Shown: positions 1 to 6,584, counted from the first letter of the stretch. The stretch is 6,881 bases of DNA from Zoogloeaceae bacterium (GCA_031281985.1 JAITEO010000316.1:1-6881), one strand, 5' to 3'. Program-made: numbers and translations. Notes: generated by a model not told the origin, from the letters alone.

Positions 1-2
1 AA

Positions 3-107
3 GACGGCTGGCGGGATCGCGTCTCCCGTTTCCTCATCGCCTTGCCGCTCGTGATTTTCTCCGGCAGTTTCCTGTACGTCCTATTCCTCATTTCCCGACA
101 ACCCTAA
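3..107 (+). CDS. C-terminal end of an unidentified membrane protein (partial)
   Basis: The third reading frame is open from the window edge to a TAA at 105-107 and gives 34 residues. Most of them form one hydrophobic stretch (about residues 10-31, starting RFLIALPLVIF), which reads as a C-terminal transmembrane helix. It is preceded by the charged segment DGWRDRVS and followed by the short tail SRQP. Third codon positions are mostly G or C, as in the genes downstream, which supports real coding. The start and all upstream domains lie outside the window, so no family can be named. Its stop is about 370 bp before the next gene, with a separate promoter in between, so it is probably not cotranscribed with aas. 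Confidence 0.6.
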   Translation, partial: DGWRDRVSRFLIALPLVIFSGSFLYVLFLISRQP

Positions 108-167
108 CGCTTCCATCCCGCCCGCGCCAGCACAAGGTGCGTCGAAACGTCGCCCTCTTGCCCTGCA

Positions 168-257
168 GCGTTCCACGCGCGAGCGGGAATGAACACGTTC
201 GACTACAGAACCAGGTCAGCATCGCTCCGCGTTCCCCACGTGAGTGGGGATAAACCC
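168..257 (+). CRISPR. Degenerate type I-E-like CRISPR remnant: two repeats, one spacer
   Basis: Two 29-nt units start with GCGTTCC at 168 and 229, exactly 61 bp apart. This leaves a 32-nt spacer at 197-228. A 29-nt repeat with a 32-nt spacer is the standard geometry of type I-E arrays. The second unit carries the perfect stem CCCCAC-GTGA-GTGGGG and ends GGGGATAAACCC, very close to known I-E repeats, whose crRNA handle is ATAAACCG-like. The first unit is more degraded (CCACGC-GCGA-GCGGGA, then ATGAACAC). The two agree at 20 of 28 positions counted from GTTCC, and several differences fall in the stem. If transcribed from the plus strand, the 3' part of each repeat would give the crRNA handle. 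No cas genes and no further repeat at the 61-bp period are visible. I read it as a relic, or the extreme end of an array that has been lost. Confidence 0.6.
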
Positions 258-388
258 CTTCTTCTTTCCATCGCGCAAGGTCATTGAGCGCCTTTTTTCT
301 ACAGTCCAGAGCAGACTGGCGGTTCTGCCCCTTGCGACATAGGGAGGATCAAACCCAAAAGACTTTATCCGGATGTTTGATTTGCACG
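258..388. other. Intergenic stretch with no recognisable gene
   Basis: This is the rest of the gap between the upstream gene and the aas promoter. Short open frames exist on both strands, but none has a ribosome-binding site or family resemblance, and I do not call them. The first 32 nt after the second CRISPR-like repeat could be an old spacer, but no repeat follows it at position 290. A loose resemblance to the repeat (GTTC, CCCC, GGAT, AAACCC in order) occurs at 322-356 with the wrong length and phase. Confidence 0.5.
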
Positions 389-409
389 CGGTATCCACAC
401 ACGGTATCC
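389..409 (+). repeat. Direct repeat CGGTATCC just upstream of the aas promoter
   Basis: CGGTATCC occurs at 389-396 and again at 402-409, a 13-bp centre-to-centre spacing. The second copy ends 4 bp before the -35 hexamer. A tandem site in this position could be a binding site for an activator or repressor of the aas operon. This is inferred from position only. I do not recognise the motif as the site of a known regulator. Confidence 0.35.
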
Positions 410-413
410 GCTA

Positions 414-442
414 TTGACCGCCTATCGCGCAAAACATATAGT
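414..442 (+). promoter_or_regulatory. Sigma70-type promoter of the aas operon
   Basis: A -35 hexamer TTGACC (414-419) and a -10 hexamer TATAGT (437-442) are separated by 17 nt, the optimal spacing. Each differs from the consensus at one or two positions. Transcription would start near 449, giving a leader of about 28 nt before the ATG at 477. The promoter also settles the aas start: an in-frame TTG at 414 is the -35 box itself and would lie upstream of the transcript. Confidence 0.65.
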
Positions 443-476
443 AGGCGGCTCCTTGCACTTTTGTCATAAAATCGCC

Positions 477-2636
477 ATGAAAAACCTATTGTGTGTGCTA
501 TTGCGTATTCTTTGTCGCGTTCTTTTTCGCGTGCGCATAAAAAATGTGCTGGAGGACGCGCCGCCCGATGATTTGTCGGTGCGGCCCCTGTTGGTGATTG
601 CCAATCATCAGTCCTTGCTCGATGGCGTGCTGCTTGGTCTTTTCCTGCCCATCGAGCGTCCTATGTTCGTGGTGTATAGCGGGGCGAGGAAGTATCTGTT
701 GTTTCGCATCATCTTGTGGCTTTCCGATTATCTGACGGTCGATACCGCCAATCCCATGACCATGAAAAAGGTGCTGCGCATTCTGGAGGCGGGGCGGCCG
801 GTGGTGATTTTTCCGGAAGGGCGGCTGACCACGACCGGCAGCATGATGAAGGTGTATGAAGGCCCGGCCTTCGTGGCGGCGAAGACCGGCGCGCACATCT
901 TGCCGGTGCGTCTGGATGGTCCGGCACGCAGTTATTTTTCCCGCCTGAACCGCCAGCCGCGCCGTCTTTTTCCGCGCATCACCCTGAATGTGTTGCCGCT
1001 CACCGCCTTGCCCATGCCGGAAGCGCCCACCGCCAAATTGCGGCGGCGCAAGGCGGGGGAAGAAATGCGCAAGCTGATGCAAAAGATGAGTTGCGCGGCG
1101 CAGTACAACCAGACGCTCTACGGTAGCCTGTGCGACGCCGTCAAGCTGCATGGCCGCTCGCGCCGGGTGATGGAAGACGTGAAGCAGATCGAATACAGCT
1201 ACCAGGACGTGCTGAAGATGAGCCTGATGCTGGGACGCCTGGCCGGACGCCTGACCCGTCCCGGCGAACGGGTGGGCTTGCTGTTGCCCAACATGACGCC
1301 GACCATCGCGCTCTTCCTGGGGATTTCCGCCTTGAAGCGCGTGCCCGCCATGCTGAATTACACGGCGGGCACGGATGGCATGCAGGCCGCCTGCGACGCC
1401 GCCCAGATCCGCACCCTCATCACCTCGCGCGCCTTTGTCGAGCAGGCGAAGCTGGAAGCCAAACTTTCCGCCCTGCAGGGCGTCGAGCGCATCGTCCATC
1501 TGGAAGACCTGCGCGCAGAAGCGACGCTTTTCGACAAGCTCTGGTTGATGCTCTACGCCCTGTGGTTTCCCAGGAGCGTGGAAATCCCCGCATCGCCGGA
1601 GGATACGGCAGTGGTGTTGTTTACTTCCGGCTCGGAGGGCAAGCCCAAGGGCGTGGCCCTGCCGCATCGGGCGGTGCTGGCCAACATCGCCCAAATCCGC
1701 GCCATCATCGATTTTTCCATCGAAGACCGAGTGCTGAACGTGCTGCCGATCTTCCATGCCTTTGGCCTGACGGCGGGGACGCTGTTGCCGCTCTTATCTG
1801 GCGCGAGCCTGTTTCTCTATCCTTCGCCCTTGCATTACCGGGTGATTCCCGAACTCGCCTACGATCGGGGATGCACGGTGCTGTTCGGCACCAGCGCCTT
1901 CCTGGGCAATTACGCCCGGTTCGCGCATCCTTATGATTTCTATCGCCTGCGCTATGTGGTCGCGGGCGCGGAAAAACTCTCGGAAGCGGTGCGTGACGCC
2001 TGGTTCGAGAAATTCGGCCTGCGCATCCTCGAAGGCTATGGCACGACGGAAACCGCGCCAGTATTGGCGGTCAATACGCCGATGGCCTTCAAAAGCGGCA
2101 CGGTCGGGCAATTGCTGCCGGGGCTGGAATACCGTCTGCAAACCGTACCCGGCATCGAGCGCGGCGGCATTTTGCATGTGCGCGGCCCCAGCGTGATGAA
2201 CGGTTATCTGAAGGCGGATCAGCCGGGCGTGCTGCTGCCGACGGCTTCGGAAATCGGCCCCGGCTGGCACGATACCGGCGACGTGGTGGAAATCGACGCC
2301 GACGGCTTCGTGCACATCCTTGGCCGGGTCAAGCGTTTTGCCAAGGTGGCGGGCGAGATGGTCAATCTGGAAGCCGTGGAAAAACTGGCGCTGGCCGCCT
2401 CGCAAAACGCGCTGCATGCCGTCAGTTCCTGTCCCGATGAAAGCAAGGGCGAGCGCCTGATTCTCTTTACCACCGACGCACAGCTCAAGCGCGCCGACCT
2501 GCAAGCCAGCGCCCGCGCCCTGGGATTGCCGGAACTGTGCGTGCCCAAAACCATCATCTGTGTGCCCGCCCTGCCCCTCCTGGGCACGGGCAAGGTGGAT
2601 TACGTGCAACTGAAACGCATGGCGGAAGAAGCGTAG
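477..2636 (+). CDS. aas: Bifunctional 2-acyl-glycerophosphoethanolamine acyltransferase / acyl-ACP synthetase (Aas)
   Basis: Inner-membrane enzyme that re-acylates lysophosphatidylethanolamine. The C-terminal half activates a fatty acid with ATP onto bound ACP, and the N-terminal half transfers it to the sn-1 position. The protein has 719 residues, the same length as E. coli Aas as I recall it, and aligns along its whole length. Residues 1-210 form a PlsC-type acyltransferase with the HX4D motif NHQSLLD (H44, D49) and FPEGR (112-116). Residues 215-719 form an AMP-binding adenylation domain: phosphate loop LFTSGSEGKPKG (381-392), YGTTE (521-525), TGD (600-602), the GRVKRFAKVAGEM hinge region (616-628), and the catalytic lysine in GTGKVD (K706). 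The conserved block YDFYRLRYVVAGAEKL (486-501) is nearly identical to E. coli. I chose ATG 477 because it follows the promoter and matches family length; no clear Shine-Dalgarno sequence precedes it. First gene of a three-gene operon. Confidence 0.96.
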   Translation: MKNLLCVLLRILCRVLFRVRIKNVLEDAPPDDLSVRPLLVIANHQSLLDGVLLGLFLPIERPMFVVYSGARKYLLFRIILWLSDYLTVDTANPMTMKKVLRILEAGRPVVIFPEGRLTTTGSMMKVYEGPAFVAAKTGAHILPVRLDGPARSYFSRLNRQPRRLFPRITLNVLPLTALPMPEAPTAKLRRRKAGEEMRKLMQKMSCAAQYNQTLYGSLCDAVKLHGRSRRVMEDVKQIEYSYQDVLKMSLMLGRLAGRLTRPGERVGLLLPNMTPTIALFLGISALKRVPAMLNYTAGTDGMQAACDAAQIRTLITSRAFVEQAKLEAKLSALQGVERIVHLEDLRAEATLFDKLWLMLYALWFPRSVEIPASPEDTAVVLFTSGSEGKPKGVALPHRAVLANIAQIRAIIDFSIEDRVLNVLPIFHAFGLTAGTLLPLLSGASLFLYPSPLHYRVIPELAYDRGCTVLFGTSAFLGNYARFAHPYDFYRLRYVVAGAEKLSEAVRDAWFEKFGLRILEGYGTTETAPVLAVNTPMAFKSGTVGQLLPGLEYRLQTVPGIERGGILHVRGPSVMNGYLKADQPGVLLPTASEIGPGWHDTGDVVEIDADGFVHILGRVKRFAKVAGEMVNLEAVEKLALAASQNALHAVSSCPDESKGERLILFTTDAQLKRADLQASARALGLPELCVPKTIICVPALPLLGTGKVDYVQLKRMAEEA

Positions 2637-3836
2637 ATGCGCCCTGCCCTGCTGCGCCTCGTCCGCCGCCTTGCCCGGATCTGCGGCCTTGCCGGCCACT
2701 GCCGCGCGGGATTGCCGGAAGCGTTGCAGGCCAGTCCCTGGCTGAACGGTGTCTGGCGGGATCTGGAGCCACAGGCGGTGTGGGATTGCCACGCGCATCT
2801 GGCGGGACTGGGCGACGGCGCGAACAGCGGCATCCAGGTCGCGCGCAGGCTCTCCAGCCCTTTGCATCCGATACTGTTCGCGCAGTATCTTTCCTATATC
2901 AACGCCGCCTGTCTGGAAGACTTTATCGGCCCGGTGGATGAAAACTACGTGCAGCGCCTGCTGGGACAAATGCGGGACCTGCCCTCCGGCGTCAAGCTGA
3001 TGCTGCTGGCCTTCGACCATTTCCACGACGATTCCGGCCATCCGCAGCCGGAAGCCAGCACCTTCCATGTGCCGGACGCCTACGCCCGCAGGCTGGCGGC
3101 AGCGTATCCGCAGTTCTTCGAGTGGGTGGCCTCCATCCATCCCTATCGTCCAGACGCCGTCGACCGGCTGGAAGAAGCCGCCGCGAGCGGCGCGCGCGCC
3201 GTGAAGTGGCTGCCCGCCGCGCAGAACATCGACCCGGTGGATGCGCGTTGCCGCGTCTTCTACGCCGCCCTCGCCCGCCTGGATTTGCCGCTCATCATTC
3301 ATTGCGGCAAGGAGCAGGCGGTGCATAACGACAAGCTGCACTACGGCAACCCGCTCTTGCTGCGTCCGGCGCTGGAAGCCGGCGCGCGCGTGGTGGTCGC
3401 GCATTGCGCCAGTTTTGGCGAGGACGCCGACCTCGACGATGGCGGACGAACCCGTAAATCCAGTTTTCATCTCTTTGCCCGTCTCATGGAGGATGCGGCG
3501 TGGAAGGGACGGCTGTTTGGCGACATTTCCGCCATCACGCTCCGAAACCGCAAGCCGGAAATCCTGAAGACCCTGCTGCAAAGAGAGGACTGGCACGCGC
3601 GCCTCCTGAACGGCTCCGACTATCCCCTGCCTGGCATCCTGCCCATCATCTCTCCCGCCTCCCTGGCGCGCGCGGGATTGCTGCCCGAAGGAGCCGTCGC
3701 CGATCTGAAGACCCTGCGCGCGTACAATCCCCTGTATTTCGACCTCGCCCTGAAACGCAACCTGAACTGGCAAGGCGCGCGTTTTTCGCCGCAGGTGTTT
3801 ACCACGCGCTCCTTTTTCTGCAAACCCCCCGCATGA
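2637..3836 (+). CDS. Amidohydrolase-family (Amidohydro_2-like) TIM-barrel metal hydrolase
   Basis: This 399-residue protein has the metal-site pattern of the amidohydrolase superfamily, Amidohydro_2 branch: an HxH on the first strand (DCHAHL, H52 and H54), a strand-5 histidine (LPLIIHCGKE, H222), a strand-6 histidine (VVVAHCAS, H256) and the strand-8 aspartate in NGSDYP (D328). K190 in the AVKWLPAAQNIDP segment lies where a strand-4 ligand could sit; whether it contributes is unknown. No signal peptide is evident. The basic N-terminus (RLVRRLARICGL) could be amphipathic, so membrane attachment is possible but unproven. The ATG directly follows the aas stop (TAGATG), and the stop overlaps the next start (ATGA), so translation is probably coupled on both sides. 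The superfamily includes hydrolases and decarboxylases, and the substrate cannot be read from the sequence. The neighbours suggest a lipid head-group or lysolipid-related substrate, which is inference only. Confidence 0.9.
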   Translation: MRPALLRLVRRLARICGLAGHCRAGLPEALQASPWLNGVWRDLEPQAVWDCHAHLAGLGDGANSGIQVARRLSSPLHPILFAQYLSYINAACLEDFIGPVDENYVQRLLGQMRDLPSGVKLMLLAFDHFHDDSGHPQPEASTFHVPDAYARRLAAAYPQFFEWVASIHPYRPDAVDRLEEAAASGARAVKWLPAAQNIDPVDARCRVFYAALARLDLPLIIHCGKEQAVHNDKLHYGNPLLLRPALEAGARVVVAHCASFGEDADLDDGGRTRKSSFHLFARLMEDAAWKGRLFGDISAITLRNRKPEILKTLLQREDWHARLLNGSDYPLPGILPIISPASLARAGLLPEGAVADLKTLRAYNPLYFDLALKRNLNWQGARFSPQVFTTRSFFCKPPA

Positions 3837-5233
3837 ACCCGCCCGATACCGACATGAACGCCGCCGACGCGCACGCGCCGCAAGCGGAAGAACGCGGCCG
3901 GCATTCCCAGTTTGGCCTGTTGCGCGCGCGCCGCTTCGGCCCCTTGTTCGTCACCCAGTTCTGCGGCGCGTTCAATGACAACATCTTCAAAAGCGCGCTG
4001 ACCGTCCTGTTTGCCTTTCACGCGGCGAAGTGGACGAGTCTGCAAACGGAAGTGCTGACCAATCTTGCGATGGCGCTGTTCATCCTGCCCTTTTTCCTGT
4101 TTTCCGCCGTGGCGGGAAACCTTGCCGACAAATATGACAAGGCGCGGCTGGCGCGGCTGACCAAGATTCTGGAAATCGTCATCATCCTGATCGGGATGCT
4201 GGGCTTTTTCCTGGAAAGCCTGGGCCTCCTGTTGTCCGCCCTCTTCCTGCTCGGCCTGCAATCCACCTTCTTTGGCCCCTTGAAATACGCCATCCTGCCG
4301 CAGCATCTCGCGGCGGACGAACTGGTCGGCGGCAACGCGCTGGTGGAGGCCGGCACCTTTGTCTCCATCCTGCTCGGCACACTCTCCGGCAGCCTGCTCG
4401 CGGGTTTGCCCAGCGGCGGCACGGCCTGGATCAGCGGCGTGAGCCTGGTCATCGCTTTTGTGGGCTATCTCGCCAGTTGCCGCATTCCTCCCGCGCCCGC
4501 CTCCGCGCCGGAACTCGTCATCCGCCTCAACCCCGTGCGCGAGACTTGGCGCTGCATCCAGTTTTCGCGCGTAAACCGTTCGGTTTTTCTTTCCATCCTC
4601 GGCATTTCCTGGTTCTGGCTCTATGGTTCCATTTTCCTGGCGCAGCTTCCCATTTATACCAAGAACGTGCTGGGCGGCGACAGCGGCACGATCGCGCTAT
4701 TGCTGGCGGTATTTTCCGTGGGCATCGGCGGCGGCTCGCTGCTTTGCGAAAAACTTTCCCGGCACCGGCTGGAACCCGGCCTGGTTCCCTTCGGCGCGTT
4801 CGGCCTGACGCTCTTCGGCCTCGACTTCGCCTGGGCCTCGCCCGCCACGCTTGCCGCCGCTGCCGCCCCGCTTCCCCTGGTCGAACTGCTCGCCCGCCCC
4901 AACACCTGGCGCTTGCTGGCCGACCTGCTGCTTCTGGGCGCATGCGGCGGCATCTACTGCGTACCGCTGTACGCGCTGGTGCAACAACGCAGCGATACCG
5001 CCTGCCGCGCCCGCGTCATCGCCGCCAACAACATCCTGAATTCGCTGTTCATGGTCATCGGCGCGCTCCTTGCCGCGCTCCTCCTGAAACACGGCCACAG
5101 CATGCCCACCCTCTTCGCGCTGACCGCCAGCATCAACTTGCTGGTGGCAATCTACATCTTCAGCCTCGTGCCGGAATTCATCCTGCGGGCGATCGGAAGG
5201 CGGGGATCAGCGTTTCAGAAGACAGAAGACTGA
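3833..5233 (+). CDS. lplT: LplT-like lysophospholipid transporter, major facilitator superfamily
   Basis: Likely an inner-membrane flippase that brings lysophospholipids to the cytoplasmic face for re-acylation by Aas, the role known for E. coli LplT. The 466-residue product has about twelve hydrophobic segments between residues 36 and 447. It also has the opening motif FVTQFCGAFNDNIFKSAL (39-56), a motif-A-like loop GNLADKYDKARLARLTK (95-111), and the family signature FGPLKYAILPQ (147-157) followed by NALVEAGTFVSILLG (168-182). It is longer than E. coli LplT (397) because of a hydrophilic N-terminus, an Ala/Pro-rich insert around 336-355 and a short C-terminal tail. The first ATG (3833) is chosen because it overlaps the preceding stop as ATGA; the ATG at 3854 is an alternative. 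Neither has a clear ribosome-binding site. The last residues and the stop codon lie inside a heptanucleotide repeat. Related transporter domains occur fused to PlsC-Aas proteins elsewhere; here they are separate. Confidence 0.88.
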   Translation: MNPPDTDMNAADAHAPQAEERGRHSQFGLLRARRFGPLFVTQFCGAFNDNIFKSALTVLFAFHAAKWTSLQTEVLTNLAMALFILPFFLFSAVAGNLADKYDKARLARLTKILEIVIILIGMLGFFLESLGLLLSALFLLGLQSTFFGPLKYAILPQHLAADELVGGNALVEAGTFVSILLGTLSGSLLAGLPSGGTAWISGVSLVIAFVGYLASCRIPPAPASAPELVIRLNPVRETWRCIQFSRVNRSVFLSILGISWFWLYGSIFLAQLPIYTKNVLGGDSGTIALLLAVFSVGIGGGSLLCEKLSRHRLEPGLVPFGAFGLTLFGLDFAWASPATLAAAAAPLPLVELLARPNTWRLLADLLLLGACGGIYCVPLYALVQQRSDTACRARVIAANNILNSLFMVIGALLAALLLKHGHSMPTLFALTASINLLVAIYIFSLVPEFILRAIGRRGSAFQKTED

Positions 5234-5243
5234 GGACAAAAGA
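5216..5243 (+). repeat. Heptanucleotide tandem repeat across the lplT stop codon
   Basis: Four consecutive 7-bp units are seen: CAGAAGA, CAGAAGA, CTGAGGA, CAAAAGA. A partial fifth (CAGAGCG) leads into the hairpin of the next repeat. The first two are identical and the others match at 5 and 6 of 7 positions. The lplT stop (TGA, 5231-5233) sits in the third unit. Seven is not a multiple of three, so gain or loss of one unit would change the reading frame of the last residues of the transporter. Confidence 0.55.
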
Positions 5244-5270
5244 CAGAGCGCTCGCTCCGCTCGCTTTGTG
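5232..5270 (+). repeat. Dispersed hairpin repeat, copy 1
   Basis: A 39-bp element beginning GAGGAC, with a central hairpin of stem GAGCG (5246-5250), 7-nt loop CTCGCTC and stem CGCTC (5258-5262). It matches copy 2 at 6490-6530 in the same orientation at 32 of 39 aligned positions, with one 2-nt gap. It overlaps the lplT stop codon. On the minus strand the hairpin is followed by TGTCTTTT, so it might act as a weak terminator for the convergent gene, but the stem is short. Confidence 0.5.
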
Positions 5271-5332
5271 GTCTGTGGGCAGTGAAACCTTTTGACGCCT
5301 CCCGACCAAAGAAAAGAGAAAGGCAAACGGAA

Positions 5333-6433
5333 TCATTCGACGCGCAGGGTTTCCCGTCGCGCCTTGATTTGCCACAAAGTCTCGAATGCTTCCGGCAACT
5401 CCGGGTAGGAAAGGAAACTCCCTCCCTCCTGGCTGAACTGCAAGCCTTCATTCCGGTCATACCAGCCATATTGGGTCATCGTGGAAACCACATGGCATTC
5501 TCCGTTCCACCAGAGCGGGAAAATGATCGATTCAAATTCCCATGTCCAAGGGTCGCCATATCCGTACTGATATCCAATGCGTTCTTCCTCGCTCGCGTTT
5601 TCCGGAATGGGACACAGCGGCGGCGGAAAGTCGTCCCGCGCGTTCTCATCGTTACGGGGAACGACGGCATTCAGGGCTTGTTCCAGGCTTTCCCGAAAAT
5701 CGCCAGCGATCTGCCCGGCATCGTCTTCCAGCCGATAACGGTAAAACACCCGTAATTCAAGCTGCGAAGTCTCGTCCAGATCGGGGAATTGAATTCCGTG
5801 TGGGAAGGGGCGCAGAAGCCTTACTCTGTCCAGCCCCGTTCGACCATACACGAGTGCCGCATAGAGCTTTCCCCGGAGGCGAATCCAATACGCCCGGGTA
5901 TTTACGCCGGACCCGCGCGTACAGATGGTGAAGAGTTCCAGGTATTCGCCATCGGACTTTTTTTCGAACCCTTCCTTCTGGCGACGCCAAACCGTATGGT
6001 CTGTACAGTAACCGCTCCCGCCGTCGTAAAAGACGTAGACCAGATCACGCTGACCGTTGCCATCCAGATCGAACAGGGCGTATTCGCTGCTTGACCAGAA
6101 CAGGCCGCCACATTTTCGCTCCGGACAAAAAAAACCCTGCAGGGCGCGCCATTCGTCCTGGGTAATGTCTTCCGGACGCTCGTTCAAGGCGAGCCACTCC
6201 TTCAGGGAAATGCTTTCAGGATGATCCTCCGGGTTCTTGACCGCATGGAAAGTCAATTCCACGCTCAGGCGCTCCAGTACCCTTTCAAGCGCGAATTCCG
6301 TATCCACCACGCGCTCGGCCTCCACCATGCGCCCCAAATCCAGACGCGCCACACGATCCGTGGCGTCGGGTTCGGCAAGGACGCAAGCCGCAAAGGAAAC
6401 AAGCGCACCCGCAAGAACAAATTTCGGGAACAT
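5333..6433 (-). CDS. Unrecognised exported protein with a calcium-loop-like motif
   Basis: I do not recognise this 366-residue protein. It starts with a typical export signal: lysine at position 4, a hydrophobic core (FVLAGALVSFAAC) and a good signal peptidase I site after A20 (VLA|EP). A lipobox reading at C17 (FAAC) is possible but less usual. The segment FDLDGNGQRDLVYVFYDGG (121-139) has the DxDGNGxxD spacing of EF-hand/FG-GAP-type calcium loops (D122, D124, N126, D130). The mature part has six cysteines (103, 108, 143, 171, 274, 313), consistent with disulfides in the periplasm or outside the cell. It is rich in Asp/Glu and aromatic residues. The start at 6433 has a good ribosome-binding site and an upstream promoter. 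The gene converges on the aas operon and is bracketed by two copies of one repeat. Hand-counted samples are lower in GC (35/60, 33/60) than one from aas (40/60), which could mean separate ancestry. Confidence 0.8.
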   Translation of the reverse strand: MFPKFVLAGALVSFAACVLAEPDATDRVARLDLGRMVEAERVVDTEFALERVLERLSVELTFHAVKNPEDHPESISLKEWLALNERPEDITQDEWRALQGFFCPERKCGGLFWSSSEYALFDLDGNGQRDLVYVFYDGGSGYCTDHTVWRRQKEGFEKKSDGEYLELFTICTRGSGVNTRAYWIRLRGKLYAALVYGRTGLDRVRLLRPFPHGIQFPDLDETSQLELRVFYRYRLEDDAGQIAGDFRESLEQALNAVVPRNDENARDDFPPPLCPIPENASEEERIGYQYGYGDPWTWEFESIIFPLWWNGECHVVSTMTQYGWYDRNEGLQFSQEGGSFLSYPELPEAFETLWQIKARRETLRVE

Positions 6434-6437
6434 GGGT

Positions 6438-6442
6438 TCTCC
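6438..6442 (-). promoter_or_regulatory. Ribosome-binding site of the minus-strand gene
   Basis: On the minus strand GGAGA lies 4 nt upstream of the ATG at 6433. It is the clearest Shine-Dalgarno sequence in the window and supports this start over internal ones. Confidence 0.7.
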
Positions 6443-6480
6443 AGGAAAAAAAGGGGCAAATCATGCGGAAGGGAAAACTC

Positions 6481-6489
6481 ATCATACCA
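6481..6489 (-). promoter_or_regulatory. Extended -10 promoter of the minus-strand gene
   Basis: Read on the minus strand, TGGTATGAT is a TGn-extended -10 element with a near-consensus TATGAT hexamer. Transcription would start near 6474, giving a leader of about 40 nt. No good -35 box lies 16-18 nt upstream (the best is GCTCTG), which is typical of extended -10 promoters. Dispersed repeat copy 2 begins at the next base upstream, so the repeat occupies the -35 region. Confidence 0.5.
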
Positions 6490-6530
6490 GAGGACTAAAG
6501 TTTCAGAGCGTTCGCTACGCTCACTGGGTG
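6490..6530 (+). repeat. Dispersed hairpin repeat, copy 2
   Basis: A 41-bp element beginning GAGGAC, with hairpin stem GAGCG (6506-6510), 7-nt loop TTCGCTA and stem CGCTC (6518-6522). It is a direct-orientation partner of copy 1 (5232-5270). Loop and flank differ between the copies while both stem arms are unchanged. It lies upstream of the minus-strand gene, so the two copies bracket that gene. Confidence 0.5.
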
Positions 6531-6562
6531 CGATTAAAAGTGGAGGATGCCAAAGTGATATT

Positions 6563-6584
6563 TGCACCCGTTTATCTGGGTGCA
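6563..6584. repeat. 7-bp stem-loop upstream of the minus-strand gene
   Basis: TGCACCC (6563-6569) and GGGTGCA (6578-6584) form a perfect 7-bp stem with an 8-nt loop. The direct repeat GCCAAAGT flanks it at 6549-6556 and 6586-6593. It could be an operator or a weak terminator (GTTTT follows at 6592 on the plus strand). No gene ends just upstream on that strand, so an operator or structural role is as likely. Confidence 0.35.

Noticed and set aside
107..136. Possible third CRISPR-like repeat one period upstream
   Set aside because: TTCCA aligns 60 bp before the first repeat and CCCGCGCCAGC resembles the E. coli repeat core, but the two matches are in different registers, no stem forms, and the stretch overlaps the end of a gene.
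322..356. GTTC, CCCC, GGAT and AAACCC in repeat-like order
   Set aside because: It is about 8 nt longer than the CRISPR-like repeats, is out of the 61-bp phase and has no clean stem.
414..476. Aas start at TTG 414 with 21 extra residues
   Set aside because: The TTG is the -35 box of a good promoter, the extra residues have no family counterpart, and ATG 477 gives the E. coli length of 719.
498..1757. Long open frame on the minus strand inside aas
   Set aside because: It lies opposite a strongly conserved gene, has His/Gln/Arg-rich low-information sequence and no family resemblance; a typical shadow in high-GC DNA. The same holds for the minus-strand frame at 1794-3773.
3500..3832. N-terminal extension of the transporter frame
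   Set aside because: The upstream part overlaps the hydrolase gene in another frame and has Arg/Pro-rich shadow composition; the ATGA overlap fixes the start at 3833.
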